The translations under genes were made by a program, and so were the position numbers. Below, piece by piece: positions 56,054 through 64,000 of a stretch of 64,000 nt of DNA; the first letter of the stretch is position 1; each line of letters begins with the position of its first letter. The notes beneath the pieces were generated by a model, which had not been told where the DNA came from, did no database searches, and saw only the letters and a list, made by a program, of their open reading frames with translations. Source of the stretch: Roseitranquillus sediminis (GTDB lineage Bacteria; Pseudomonadota; Alphaproteobacteria; Rhodobacterales; Rhodobacteraceae); contig NZ_JAFFOB010000005.1 in NCBI RefSeq assembly GCF_016918935.1, positions 248,001 to 312,000 on the forward strand. Direction: 5' to 3'.

Positions 56054-58462
56054 CTAGCCGCGCAGCGTGCCACCCGTCGCCGCGACGACCTTATCGATGA
56101 TCCTGCGCGAGACCGCCTCGATCTCGTCCTCCTTCAGCGTCGCCTCGCGCGGCTGGAGGCGGACGGTCAGCGCCAGCGACTTCTTGCCCTCTTCCATCTG
56201 CGCCTCGGCCTTGGAACCGGTGAATTCGTCGAAGATCCGCGCCGTCTCGATCAGCGTCCTGTCGGCGCCCAGCGCGGCGTTCACCAGCGTCGCCGCCTCC
56301 GTAGTGCGGTCGACGACGAAGGCGAAGTCGCGCTCGACCGCCTGCAGGTCGCTCAGCTCCAGCGCCGGGCGCGTTGCACCCTGGTTACGCGGCAGCGGCA
56401 CCTCTTCGGGGTGGATCGTGAAAGCGACCGTCGCGCCCTTGATGCCGAGTGTCCGCAGCACCTTCGGATTCACCTCGCCGAATGTCGCAAGCGTCTTCTT
56501 CGGCCCGAGAGCGATCCGGCCGGACCGGCCGGGATGCCACCAGCCGTCTGTGTCGCGCAGGACCTGTGCCTTTGCCGGCGCGCCGAGCGCGGCGAGGATC
56601 GCCTCGGCATCGGCCTTCGCGTCGAAGACGTCGACCGGCCGCCGCTGGCCGTGCGGATCACGCGGCCCGGTGGCGCCGACGAGCACGCCGGCAAGCTGCA
56701 GCCGCTGGTCCTCCGGCTCGCCGCCCCTGAAGACCGGTCCCACCTCGAAGAGCGCGAGGTCAGCGAAGCCGCGCGCCTGGTTCCGCGCCGCCGCCTGAAG
56801 GAGGCCGGGCAGCAAGTCGGGCCGCATGTGGCTCATCTCCGACGAGATCGGATTCTCGAGCCGCGCGGCCTCTGTCCCGCCGCCGAAGAGCGCCGCGCTC
56901 TCGCGGTCGATGAAGCTGTAGGTCACGCACTCGTTGTAGCCGAGCGCCGCCGCCGTCCGCCGCGCCGCCCGCTCGCGCCGCTGCATTGGCGTCAGCATCG
57001 GCGCCGGCACCCCCGGTCGTGGCCGCGGCATTGGCACGCCCTCAAGCTGGCTCAGCGACGCCACGCGCGCGACCTCCTCGACCAGATCCGCCTCGCCCTG
57101 CACGTCGGGCCGCCAGCTCGGCGGAAAGACCATGTCGCCGTCGAACCAGAAGCCTAGCTTCAGGAGCGTCTCGCGCTGCTCCTCCGCCGGGATGTCGAGG
57201 CCCACCAGAGACGCCGTGCGCGCAGGGTCAAGTCGGTAGGAACGGTCGTCCGGCGGCACCGCGCCGGCCTGCACCACCTCGGACGCCTCGCCGCCGCAGA
57301 GGTCCAGCACCATCTTCGTCGCCGCCTCGAGCCCCGGCAGCGTGAAGGCGGGGTCCACCCCCCGCTCGAACCGGTAGCGCGCGTCCGATCCGACCTTCAG
57401 CGCCCGCCCGGTGCGGGCGATCGTCACCGGGTCCCAATACGCGCTTTCGAGGAACACGTCGGTCGTGGCTTCAGTCACCCCGGTCGCCTCGCCGCCCATC
57501 ACGCCGGCGATGCTCTCCGGCCCCTCGGCGTCCGATATCACCATCATGCCCGGCTCGAACGTGTAGGTCCGCTCGTCGAGCGCCTCCAGCGTCTCGCCGC
57601 CGCTGGCCCGGTGGATGCGCAGGTCGCCCCTGACCTTGCTCGCGTCGAAGACATGCAGCGGCCGGTTCATGTCGAAGGTGAAGAAGTTGGTGATGTCGAC
57701 CAGCGCCGAGATCGGCCGGAGGCCAATGGCGCGCAGCCGGTCCTGCAGCCATGCCGGGCTCGGGCCGTTCTTCACCCCCCGGATGACGCGCCCGGTGAAC
57801 AGCGGGCAGCCAGCGCGCGTATCCTCGTCGATGCTCACATTGATCGGGCTGGGGAACGCGCCCTGGACCACCGGCGCCACGTAGGGCTTGAACCGCCCCA
57901 GCCCCCGCGCCGCAAGGTCGCGCGCGATTCCGTGGACGCCCAGCGCGTCGGGCCGGTTCGGCGTGATCGCGATCTCGATCACCGGGTCGACCTTGGCCGG
58001 CTCGTTCGCCGCCAGCCAGTCGGTGAAGCTCTCGCCCACTTCGCCCGAGGGCAGCTCGATGATCCCCTCGTGCTCGTCCGAGAGCTGCATCTCGCGCTCC
58101 GAGCACATCATGCCGTGGCTCTCGACGCCCCTGATCTTCCCCACCTGGATCGTCGTGTCGATGCCGGGGATGTAGGTGCCGGGGTGGGCGACCACGACGC
58201 GGATCCCCTCGCGCGCATTGGGCGCGCCGCAGATGATCTGCTTCTCGCCCTGGTCGGTCTCGACCTGGCAGACGCGCAGCCGGTCGGCATCGGGATGCTG
58301 CTCGGCCTTGAGCACGCGGCCGATGGTGAAGCCCCTGAGCTTCTCCGCCGGGTTCGAGACTTCCTCGACCTCGAGCCCGAGATCCGTCAGCGCCTCGGCG
58401 ATCTCGTCGACCGAGGCGTCAGTCTCGAGATGCTCCTTCAGCCACGACAGCGTGAACTTCAT
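56054..58462 (-). CDS. pheT: Phenylalanine-tRNA ligase beta subunit
   Basis: This 802-residue subunit pairs with PheS to charge tRNA-Phe. In order: the N-terminal start [21 protein letters not shown] (in two parts); the tRNA-binding OB domain with [17 protein letters not shown]; the B3/B4 editing region; the B5 domain; the catalytic-like core ([15 protein letters not shown]); and the FDX-ACB domain starting near [13 protein letters not shown]. Length is normal. It is separated from pheS by about 1.1 kb holding at least one accessory gene, unlike the usual adjacent pair, so it needs its own promoter or a long shared transcript. Confidence 0.97.
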   Translation of the reverse strand: MKFTLSWLKEHLETDASVDEIAEALTDLGLEVEEVSNPAEKLRGFTIGRVLKAEQHPDADRLRVCQVETDQGEKQIICGAPNAREGIRVVVAHPGTYIPGIDTTIQVGKIRGVESHGMMCSEREMQLSDEHEGIIELPSGEVGESFTDWLAANEPAKVDPVIEIAITPNRPDALGVHGIARDLAARGLGRFKPYVAPVVQGAFPSPINVSIDEDTRAGCPLFTGRVIRGVKNGPSPAWLQDRLRAIGLRPISALVDITNFFTFDMNRPLHVFDASKVRGDLRIHRASGGETLEALDERTYTFEPGMMVISDAEGPESIAGVMGGEATGVTEATTDVFLESAYWDPVTIARTGRALKVGSDARYRFERGVDPAFTLPGLEAATKMVLDLCGGEASEVVQAGAVPPDDRSYRLDPARTASLVGLDIPAEEQRETLLKLGFWFDGDMVFPPSWRPDVQGEADLVEEVARVASLSQLEGVPMPRPRPGVPAPMLTPMQRRERAARRTAAALGYNECVTYSFIDRESAALFGGGTEAARLENPISSEMSHMRPDLLPGLLQAAARNQARGFADLALFEVGPVFRGGEPEDQRLQLAGVLVGATGPRDPHGQRRPVDVFDAKADAEAILAALGAPAKAQVLRDTDGWWHPGRSGRIALGPKKTLATFGEVNPKVLRTLGIKGATVAFTIHPEEVPLPRNQGATRPALELSDLQAVERDFAFVVDRTTEAATLVNAALGADRTLIETARIFDEFTGSKAEAQMEEGKKSLALTVRLQPREATLKEDEIEAVSRRIIDKVVAATGGTLRG

Positions 58463-58589
58463 GCGGGGTCCCCCGGGCCTTGCCTGTGCGCCGGCGGTGT
58501 TAACCGAGCCGCCCGAAAAGGGGAAGGCCCGCCCCGGGATCAGGCTATACCGCTACCGTTTGAGTAAAACCGTACGAGTTGCGTTTCCG

Positions 58590-58718
58590 ATGTCGCAGAC
58601 CCCGATCTACCTCCGCCTCGCCCTGCCCGCGCTCCTGCTCAGCGCCGCGGTGGCGCTCTACCACCACCTCGAGGCGCCGCCCGAGCCATCCGCCGAGGCC
58701 GCGCTCAGCGACCGATGA
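58590..58718 (+). CDS. Small single-helix membrane protein candidate
   Basis: A 42-residue frame, MSQTPIYLRLALPALLLSAAVALYHH followed by an acidic Pro-rich tail. One hydrophobic helix fits an inner-membrane microprotein. There is no clear ribosome-binding site (GCGTTTCCG before the ATG). It is divergent from pheT in the interval between pheT and pheS. Plausible but weakly supported. Confidence 0.4.
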   Translation: MSQTPIYLRLALPALLLSAAVALYHHLEAPPEPSAEAALSDR

Positions 58719-58724
58719 GGTCAC

Positions 58725-59225
58725 GTGGACGAACGCCGGCGGCGCGATTGCAGCCGAGTCCGAAGACGAGGCGAAACGGAAAAGTTGCGGATCAGCCGGC
58801 CTCGAAGCCACAAAGTGCACCGCGAGCCGGGCGAGCGCCTGCCCGTGGGATGGCGCCACCGACCGTCGAACGACGCGCTTTATGGCAGCCAAGCCCCTCC
58901 ACCGACCGAGCGTCGCGCGCGGCTGAAGGAGCGCCAGCCCGCCGGGACGGGCAGGCGCTCGCCCGGCGCCTTCGGCTTGATTCCGGGCGGGATGCAGGAC
59001 GCCAAGTCCGATCAACAGCGTAGATACGAAGCCGTATGTCGTCGCGCTGCAGAAGTCCGCCAGATAGCGCGACGAAGCAATTTACATCAAATGAGGTTCC
59101 GGCCCCAGTATCGGGTAACGTTGGCCGGAAGGCGAAACGGCTTGAGATTATCCTTTCGCATCTCCGTCAAGAGTATCTCGAACGCCTTTAGTTCGGTGAC
59201 AAAGGCGCTCCCAAGATTCACCTGA
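58725..59225 (+). other. Uncertain interval between pheT and pheS; weak coding signal on the plus strand
   Basis: From 58719 to 59086 no gene can be called with confidence. A 166-residue plus-strand frame starting with GTG at 58725 covers it. Its middle part (about 58830-59000) has protein-like stretches such as REPGERLPVGWR and GAFGLIPGGM with fair third-position G+C. Its start is Arg-rich and its end runs over the opposite-strand gene at 59087-59545. It may be a remnant or a real small gene ending before the overlap. Confidence 0.25.
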
Positions 59226-59545
59226 TGCCCCTCCTCAGACAAGCACGACTGAAGATTATTCAAAGCGTCCTTATGGGCGATTGCGGCAGATAAAACCGCA
59301 TCTGTCGCAAGGATCTGAAGCCGGGCGAGTGCAGCACGATACTCCGCTACCTTCTGGTTGTCTGTGTCGCCCTCAGAGTCGATCGTGTGAGCGCCCATCG
59401 TTTCCGCAGCGGAGACATATGCGTTGTACGCCTCCCGCCGCTCACGCAGCATCTCGGTTTGGCGGTCCAACCGTTTCTGCCACGAATAGATTAGTAAGCC
59501 ACCGATGAAAGCGGCTATGGCTCCAACTGCCGACGCGAACGTCAT
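59087..59545 (-). CDS. Accessory gene coupled to pheS: membrane-anchored helical protein of lower G+C
   Basis: This 152-residue protein starts [31 protein letters not shown]: one N-terminal membrane helix (about 4-21), then a cytoplasmic helical, probably coiled-coil region (in two parts). The ATG overlaps the pheS stop by 4 bases (ATGA) and has a GGAGGAG site close by, so it is translated after pheS. Base composition is different: two 60-base samples gave 50% and 57% G+C, against clearly higher values around, with many A/T third positions. The layout resembles short anchored DUF4760-like proteins, but I cannot assign a family. A recent arrival by transfer is likely. Confidence 0.72.
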   Translation of the reverse strand: MTFASAVGAIAAFIGGLLIYSWQKRLDRQTEMLRERREAYNAYVSAAETMGAHTIDSEGDTDNQKVAEYRAALARLQILATDAVLSAAIAHKDALNNLQSCLSEEGHQVNLGSAFVTELKAFEILLTEMRKDNLKPFRLPANVTRYWGRNLI

Positions 59546-60606
59546 ACTCCTCCAGCCAACTCCGGCACCGCCAGCGCACTGAACCCGTAGTGCCTGAGCC
59601 ACCGCAGGTCGCTGTCGAAGAACGCCCGCAGGTCGGGGATGCCGTATTTCAGCATCGCGATCCGGTCGATGCCCATGCCGAAGGCGAAGCCCTGCCATTC
59701 GGCCGAGTCGATCCCGCCCGCCTGCAGGACCTTGGGGTGGACCATGCCCGAACCCAGCACCTCGAGCCAGCCGGAGCCCTCGCCCACGCGGAGCGAGCCG
59801 CCCTCCCACGAGCACTGGATGTCGACCTCGGCCGACGGCTCGGTGAAGGGGAAGTGCGAGGCGCGGAAGCGGGTCCTCACCTTGGTGCCGAAATAGGCGG
59901 TGAAGAACTCCTCCAGCACCCACTTGAGGTTCGCCATCGAGATGGCGCGGTCCACCGCCAGCCCCTCGACCTGGTGGAACATCGGGGTGTGGGTCTGGTC
60001 GTAGTCGGCGCGATAGACCCGGCCCGGCGCGATGATCCGGCAGGGCGCACCGTTCTCCAGCATGTGCCGGATCTGCACCGGGCTGGTGTGGGTCCTCAGG
60101 ACATGCGGCGGCCGGTCGTCGCCCTCGCCGCGCGCCATGTAGAACGTGTCCATCTCCTCGCGGCTCGAATGGTGCCAGGGGATGTTGAGCGCGTCGAAGT
60201 TGTGCCAGTCGGTCTCGATCTGCGGCCCCTCGGCAACGGCAAAGCCCATGTCGGCAAAGATCGCCGTCACCTCCTCGGTCACCTGGCTCACCGGATGGAT
60301 CGAGCCCGCGCGGCGGTGTCGAGCCGGCAGCGTCACGTCTAGCCACTCGGCGCGCAGGCGCTCATCCAGCGCCGCATCCTCCAGCGCCGACCGTCGCGCC
60401 GCCAGCGCCGAGGTGATCTCGCCCTTCAAAGCGTTCAGGCGTGGCCCCGCCTCCTGCCGCTCCTCGGGCGACATCCGGCCGAGCTCGCGCATCCTGAGGC
60501 TGACCTCGCCCTTCTTGCCGACGGCGCGGACCCGCACGTCCTCCAGCGTCGCCTCGTCCGAAGCCGCCGCGATTTCAGCCAGCCACTTGTTGCGCAGGTC
60601 GTCCAT
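59542..60606 (-). CDS. pheS: Phenylalanine-tRNA ligase alpha subunit
   Basis: This 354-residue catalytic subunit has an N-terminal coiled coil (about 1-85) and the class II core. The latter shows [19 protein letters not shown] (about 102-120), the motif 2 region ([24 protein letters not shown], in two parts) and motif 3 [19 protein letters not shown] terminator-like hairpin separates it from rplT. Downstream it overlaps an accessory gene rather than pheT. Confidence 0.97.
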   Translation of the reverse strand: MDDLRNKWLAEIAAASDEATLEDVRVRAVGKKGEVSLRMRELGRMSPEERQEAGPRLNALKGEITSALAARRSALEDAALDERLRAEWLDVTLPARHRRAGSIHPVSQVTEEVTAIFADMGFAVAEGPQIETDWHNFDALNIPWHHSSREEMDTFYMARGEGDDRPPHVLRTHTSPVQIRHMLENGAPCRIIAPGRVYRADYDQTHTPMFHQVEGLAVDRAISMANLKWVLEEFFTAYFGTKVRTRFRASHFPFTEPSAEVDIQCSWEGGSLRVGEGSGWLEVLGSGMVHPKVLQAGGIDSAEWQGFAFGMGIDRIAMLKYGIPDLRAFFDSDLRWLRHYGFSALAVPELAGGV

Positions 60607-60684
60607 TTCGCCCTCCGAATGCCGCCGCGACTGCTACCCCCGCGCCCGCTTCGGTTCAAGCCGGCGGAGCCGCGCCGAAACGCG

Positions 60685-60718
60685 AGCCGCCCCGCGCGGC
60701 ATCTCCGGCGGGGCGGCT
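60685..60718 (-). terminator. Strong hairpin between rplT and pheS
   Basis: AGCCGCCCCGC and GCGGGGCGGCT form an 11-bp perfect stem with a 12-base loop in the gap after rplT on the minus strand. It could terminate or attenuate rpmI-rplT transcription before pheS. No T-run is seen. Confidence 0.6.
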
Positions 60719-60782
60719 GCTCGGCCGCGTGGCCGAGCGAGAAAGGCGCGAGCGCCGCAGGCGCTCACATCATGATTGGCTG

Positions 60783-61148
60783 TCAGACCGGCAGCGCGCC
60801 CTTTGCCTGGTCGACGATGGCGCCGAACGCCTCGGGCTCGTGCACGGCGAGGTCCGCCAAGACCTTGCGGTCCACCTCGATCCCGGCCAGCGCCAGGCCG
60901 TTGATGAAGCGCGAATAGGTCAGGCTGTCGTCATGCGCGCGGACGGCCGCATTAATCCGCTGAATCCAGAGCGCGCGGAAATTGCGCTTGCGGTTCTTGC
61001 GGTCGCGCGTGGCGTACTGGTTCGCCTTGTCGACGGCTTGCGTCGCGGTCCGGAACGCCGTCGAGCGGCGGCCGTAATAGCCCTTCGCCTGCTTGATGAC
61101 CTTGCGGTGACGGGCATGGGTGACGGTTCCACCTTTGGTGCGGGACAT
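60783..61148 (-). CDS. rplT: 50S ribosomal protein L20
   Basis: This 121-residue protein binds 23S rRNA early in 50S assembly. Family blocks are [42 protein letters not shown] (in two parts) and [24 protein letters not shown] (in two parts). Normal length. It follows rpmI by 13 bases. The infC gene that often heads this operon is not in the window directly upstream; pyruvate kinase lies there instead. Confidence 0.98.
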   Translation of the reverse strand: MSRTKGGTVTHARHRKVIKQAKGYYGRRSTAFRTATQAVDKANQYATRDRKNRKRNFRALWIQRINAAVRAHDDSLTYSRFINGLALAGIEVDRKVLADLAVHEPEAFGAIVDQAKGALPV

Positions 61149-61161
61149 GTCTCAGGCCTCC

Positions 61162-61362
61162 TCAGCGCTCGTAGGGCATGTAGAGCTTGGCAAGCTTCTG
61201 GTCCGGTTCGCTCAGGACCTGCGTGCCGCGCGCGTCGCGGATGAACTTGTTGCTCCGCTTGATCATGCCGTGACGCTTGCCGGCCTGCGCAGCCAGGACC
61301 TTTCCGGTCCCCGTCACTTTGAAGCGCTTCTTGGCGCTCGACTTCGTCTTCATCTTCGGCAT
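61162..61362 (-). CDS. rpmI: 50S ribosomal protein L35
   Basis: This 66-residue protein starts [20 protein letters not shown], the L35 signature, and ends [11 protein letters not shown]. The GAGGAGACGG site before the ATG fixes the start; the open frame runs further upstream without homology. It forms an operon with rplT. Confidence 0.97.
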   Translation of the reverse strand: MPKMKTKSSAKKRFKVTGTGKVLAAQAGKRHGMIKRSNKFIRDARGTQVLSEPDQKLAKLYMPYER

Positions 61363-61464
61363 TTCCGTCTCCTCGGCGGTCGGTCGCGGGACTCGGCATG
61401 CCAATCGGCCGGCCCCGGCGAAAGAAGTGCGCCTCTTACTGCGCGGTGCCTTTTCCGGCAACCC

Positions 61465-62910
61465 CTATTCCGGCTCGGCGCGGAAGATCATCCGCTCCTG
61501 GCACGGCGCCACGCGCAGGATGTTCGTGGTGCCGGGGATGTTGAACGGCACGCCCGCGGTGACCACGATCTGGTCGTTGTCCTCCGCGAAGCCCTCCGTC
61601 AGCGCGGCGCGCACCGCGGCGATGACCGCGCCCTTGAATCGGTACTGCTCGTCCGTCATCACGCAGTGGGCGCCCCAGGTCAGGCAGAGCCGACGTGCCG
61701 TGTCGCGCTGCGAGGTCAGCGCCAGGACAGGCACCCGCGGCCGCTCCCGCGCGACGAGGAGCGCCGTGGTACCCGACTGCGAGAAGCAGCAGATCGCCTT
61801 GATGTTCGTCGTCTCGGCAATCTCGCGGGCGGCCGAGACGATGCCGTCCGCGACCGTAGCCTTCGGCCCGCCGCGGCTCGCCTCGATCACCTCGCGGTAG
61901 GTCGGGTCGCTCTCAACCTCGCGGGCGACGTTGTCCATCGTGCGGACCGCCTCGACCGGATACTGGCCGGCGGCGGATTCCGCCGAGAGCATCACCGCGT
62001 CCGTGCCTTCGTAGATCGCCGCCGCCACGTCGCTGACCTCGGCTCGCGTCGGGACAGGGCTGTCGATCATGCTCTCAAGCATCTGCGTCGCCACAATCAC
62101 CGGCTTCGCGCACATCCGGCACTTGCGCACCAGCCGCTTCTGGATCGGCGGCACGTTCTGCACTGGAAGTTCGACGCCGAGATCGCCGCGCGCCACCATG
62201 ATGCCGTCCGAGACCGCGAGGATCTCGTCAAAGCTGCGCACCGCGGCGGGCTTCTCGATCTTGGACATGATGGCCGCGCGGCCGCGCGCCAGCTTGCGCG
62301 CCTCGATCACGTCCTCGGGGCGCTGCACGAACGACAGCGCCAGCCAGTCCACGCCCAGCTCGCAGACGAAATCGAGATCCTTGCGGTCCTTCGGACTCAG
62401 CGCCGCAAGCGGCAGCACGACGTCGGGCACGTTCACGCCCTTGCGGTTCGAGATCGTGCCGCCGACGACCACCGTGCAGACGGCATGCTGCGCCGTCGCC
62501 TCGTTCACCCGCAGGCGGATCTTGCCGTCGTTGACGAGGAGGCTCGAACCCGCCTCAAGCGCCTCGAAGATCTCCTTGTGCGGCAGCTGGACCCGCGTCG
62601 CGTCACCAGGCGCCTCGTCGAGGTCGAGGCGGAACGTCTGCCCCTCCACAAGCTCCGCCTGCCCTCCGACGAAGGTACCCACCCTCAGCTTCGGCCCCTG
62701 CAGGTCCGCCAGGATCGCTATCGGTCGCCCCCGCTTCTCCTCCACCTCGCGGATGATCTCGTGCCGGGCACGGATTTCGCTGTGATCTCCGTGGCTCATG
62801 TTGAGGCGAAACACGTCGGCACCCGCCTCCGACAGGGCGTAGATCGTGTCGTAATCGCTCGAGGCGGGGCCAAGCGTGGCGACGATCTTGACGGCGCGAA
62901 GACGTCTCAT
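61465..62910 (-). CDS. pyk: Pyruvate kinase
   Basis: This 481-residue glycolytic enzyme makes ATP and pyruvate from phosphoenolpyruvate. The start MRRLRAVKIVATLGPASS is typical. The active-site block is AAIMSKIEKPAAV with the catalytic lysine, then GIMVARGDLGVELP and the metal site. The C-terminal domain carries the CFSQSGTTALLVARERP segment. The start at 62910 is used; the frame continues 20 codons upstream over the divergent gene. It lies just upstream of rpmI on the same strand with a 102-base gap. Confidence 0.97.
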   Translation of the reverse strand: MRRLRAVKIVATLGPASSDYDTIYALSEAGADVFRLNMSHGDHSEIRARHEIIREVEEKRGRPIAILADLQGPKLRVGTFVGGQAELVEGQTFRLDLDEAPGDATRVQLPHKEIFEALEAGSSLLVNDGKIRLRVNEATAQHAVCTVVVGGTISNRKGVNVPDVVLPLAALSPKDRKDLDFVCELGVDWLALSFVQRPEDVIEARKLARGRAAIMSKIEKPAAVRSFDEILAVSDGIMVARGDLGVELPVQNVPPIQKRLVRKCRMCAKPVIVATQMLESMIDSPVPTRAEVSDVAAAIYEGTDAVMLSAESAAGQYPVEAVRTMDNVAREVESDPTYREVIEASRGGPKATVADGIVSAAREIAETTNIKAICCFSQSGTTALLVARERPRVPVLALTSQRDTARRLCLTWGAHCVMTDEQYRFKGAVIAAVRAALTEGFAEDNDQIVVTAGVPFNIPGTTNILRVAPCQERMIFRAEPE

Positions 62911-63028
62911 ACTGCTCTCTCGATGCTCAAGCCCGTGCCCGTGCTTGGCACGAAAGCCCGTCGTCGACAACTGGCGCGGCCCGGGTCGGCACGCTACGCA
63001 GGGGCAAATGCTGAAGATCGAGGCACCA

Positions 63029-63769
63029 ATGGACTGGCAGCCCTACGATACCGAGGGACTCGAACGCGGGGGGCGCTGGCTTGTCACCTGCGACCACGCC
63101 TCGAACGCAGTGCCGGTCGAGGTCATTCCGCAGGGCGATCTGGGCCTGCCGGACCGGGAGATGGAGCGTCACATCGCCTACGACGTCGGCGCGGCAGGCC
63201 TCGTCCGCGACATGGCGCGGCGGCTCGATAGCCCCGCCATCCTCGGCACATTTTCCCGCCTCGTGATTGACCCCAACCGGGGCGAAGACGACCCGACACT
63301 GGTGATGAGGCTCTATGACGGCACAGTCATTCCCGGCAACCGCGATGCCGACGAGGCCGAGGTCGAGCGGCGACTCGATCTCTGCCACAGGCCATATCAT
63401 GCCGCGCTCGGAGCCCTCGCCGCGCGTCGCGGCGATACGGTGGTCTGCGCGATCCACTCCTTCACGCCGCGCCTCTCGGGGCGCGCTCCGCGGCCATGGC
63501 ACGTGGGCGTACTCTATGCCGGTGACAACCGGCTGGCATGGCCGCTGATCCGCCGCCTGCGGGAGGACGGCCACTGCGTCGGCGACAACGAGCCCTACGA
63601 CGGGCACCTGCCCGGCGATTCGATCGATCGGCACGCGATTGCGTCGGGGCGGCTGAACGTGTTGCTGGAGGTGCGCCACGACCTGATCGCGACTGCGGAC
63701 GATCAGGCGAAATGGGCGGCGCGGCTTGCCCCTGCGCTTGAAGCGGCGCTTGCCGAGACACACCTTTGA
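63029..63769 (+). CDS. N-formylglutamate amidohydrolase-family protein
   Basis: This 246-residue hydrolase matches the N-formylglutamate amidohydrolase family (Pfam-type FGase): LVTCDHASNAVP, HIAYDVGAAGLVRDMARRL (in two parts), LVIDPNRGEDDPTL and the zinc-ligand region AIHSFTP. It would deformylate N-formylglutamate in histidine breakdown, but no hut genes are nearby, so the exact substrate is open. The ATG at 63029 has GAGG at good spacing; the ATG at 63008 is the alternative. Divergent from pyruvate kinase. Confidence 0.87.
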   Translation: MDWQPYDTEGLERGGRWLVTCDHASNAVPVEVIPQGDLGLPDREMERHIAYDVGAAGLVRDMARRLDSPAILGTFSRLVIDPNRGEDDPTLVMRLYDGTVIPGNRDADEAEVERRLDLCHRPYHAALGALAARRGDTVVCAIHSFTPRLSGRAPRPWHVGVLYAGDNRLAWPLIRRLREDGHCVGDNEPYDGHLPGDSIDRHAIASGRLNVLLEVRHDLIATADDQAKWAARLAPALEAALAETHL

Positions 63770-63785
63770 CCGATTGGAGGACGCT

Positions 63786-64000
63786 ATGGACGACGCCACC
63801 CGCACCCAGCTCGAAGCCGCCGCCTTCCGCCGCCTGCGCGACCACCTGCGCGAGCGGAGCGACGTGCAGAACATCGACATGATGAATCTCGCCGGCTTCT
63901 GCCGCAACTGCCTCAGCCGCTGGTATCAGGAGGCCGCCACCGAGCGCGGCATCGAGATGACCAAGGAAGAGGGGCGCGAGGCGTTCTACGGCATGCCTTA
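63786..64000 (+). CDS. DUF1244 protein, 5' part
   Basis: The first 71 residues are present; the gene runs off the right edge. MNLAGFCRNCLSRWY and the following GIEMTKEEGREAFYGMPY are the DUF1244 family pattern (small alphaproteobacterial and gammaproteobacterial proteins with a conserved Cys-x2-Cys, function unknown). It starts 16 bases after the amidohydrolase-family stop with a TTGGAGGAC site, so the two are co-transcribed. Confidence 0.9.
   Translation, partial: MDDATRTQLEAAAFRRLRDHLRERSDVQNIDMMNLAGFCRNCLSRWYQEAATERGIEMTKEEGREAFYGMP

Noticed and set aside
58545-59015. Minus-strand 156-codon frame between pheS and pheT
   Set aside because: Composition is antisense-like, with no ribosome-binding site or recognisable motif.

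Overview
The window is a gene-dense, high-G+C stretch of an alphaproteobacterial chromosome, most probably from a Rhodobacteraceae-like organism. The evidence is gene content and order: ybaB-recR after dnaX with the small SRP RNA just upstream, hemC divergent from hemE, COQ9 divergent from rpsU, a DUF1013/TrcR-type cell-cycle regulator, a membrane-anchored cytochrome c, and many ATGA/GTGA/TGATG translational overlaps. Nearly all of it reads as ordinary core chromosome. I see no insertion sequence, prophage, CRISPR array, tRNA or rRNA gene.

Layout. 0-6 kb: the 3' end of imuB, DUF2794, an SH3-NlpC/P60 peptidase with an M17 aminopeptidase, a beta carbonic anhydrase followed after 4 bases by a CYP152-type P450 peroxygenase, and asd. 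6.8-14.3 kb: an LPS-core-type glycosyltransferase, then a malonate module (TRAP transporter matP-matQ-matM, malonyl-CoA decarboxylase, malonyl-CoA synthetase) divergent from a GntR/FCD regulator, with a TCTG-N5-CAGA operator candidate between them. 14.3-24 kb: a DMT transporter, a long SOS1-like Na+/H+ antiporter with a cyclic-nucleotide-binding domain, a stretch whose coding frame appears to switch, a GT8 glycosyltransferase, and the ybbP-ybbA / tesA-like divergent set. 24-31.6 kb: hemC, hemE and hemF, an envelope pair (Holin-X and DUF3618), an SDR protein without the usual catalytic lysine, an RsmC-like methyltransferase, clpS and a HAD hydrolase.

31.7-46 kb: a penicillin-binding D,D-carboxypeptidase with a SPOR domain, a broken secreted-protein gene, the yejABEF peptide ABC importer, cytochrome c, prephenate dehydratase, an SRPBCC protein, nudC, a Tat-exported cyclic-nucleotide phosphodiesterase/nucleotidase, and a DUF72 protein. 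46-56 kb: SRP RNA (ffs) with a matching promoter, a DUF202 protein, dnaX-ybaB-recR, a TrcR-type regulator, RNase T2, an unknown gene, a quinone oxidoreductase with COQ9, rpsU, a low-complexity secreted protein facing a LapG-like cysteine peptidase, and mscL. 56-64 kb: the translation block pheT / accessory genes / pheS / rplT / rpmI, then pyruvate kinase, an N-formylglutamate amidohydrolase-family protein and the start of a DUF1244 gene.

No clearly new system stands out. The places most worth a second look are the lower-G+C accessory gene between pheS and pheT, the CYP152 peroxygenase next to carbonic anhydrase, the SDR with a YxxxS site, the malonate operator, and two loci (18.1-18.6 kb and 33.4-34.0 kb) with broken or switching reading frames. 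All functional calls are by eye from motifs and context; no database search was run.
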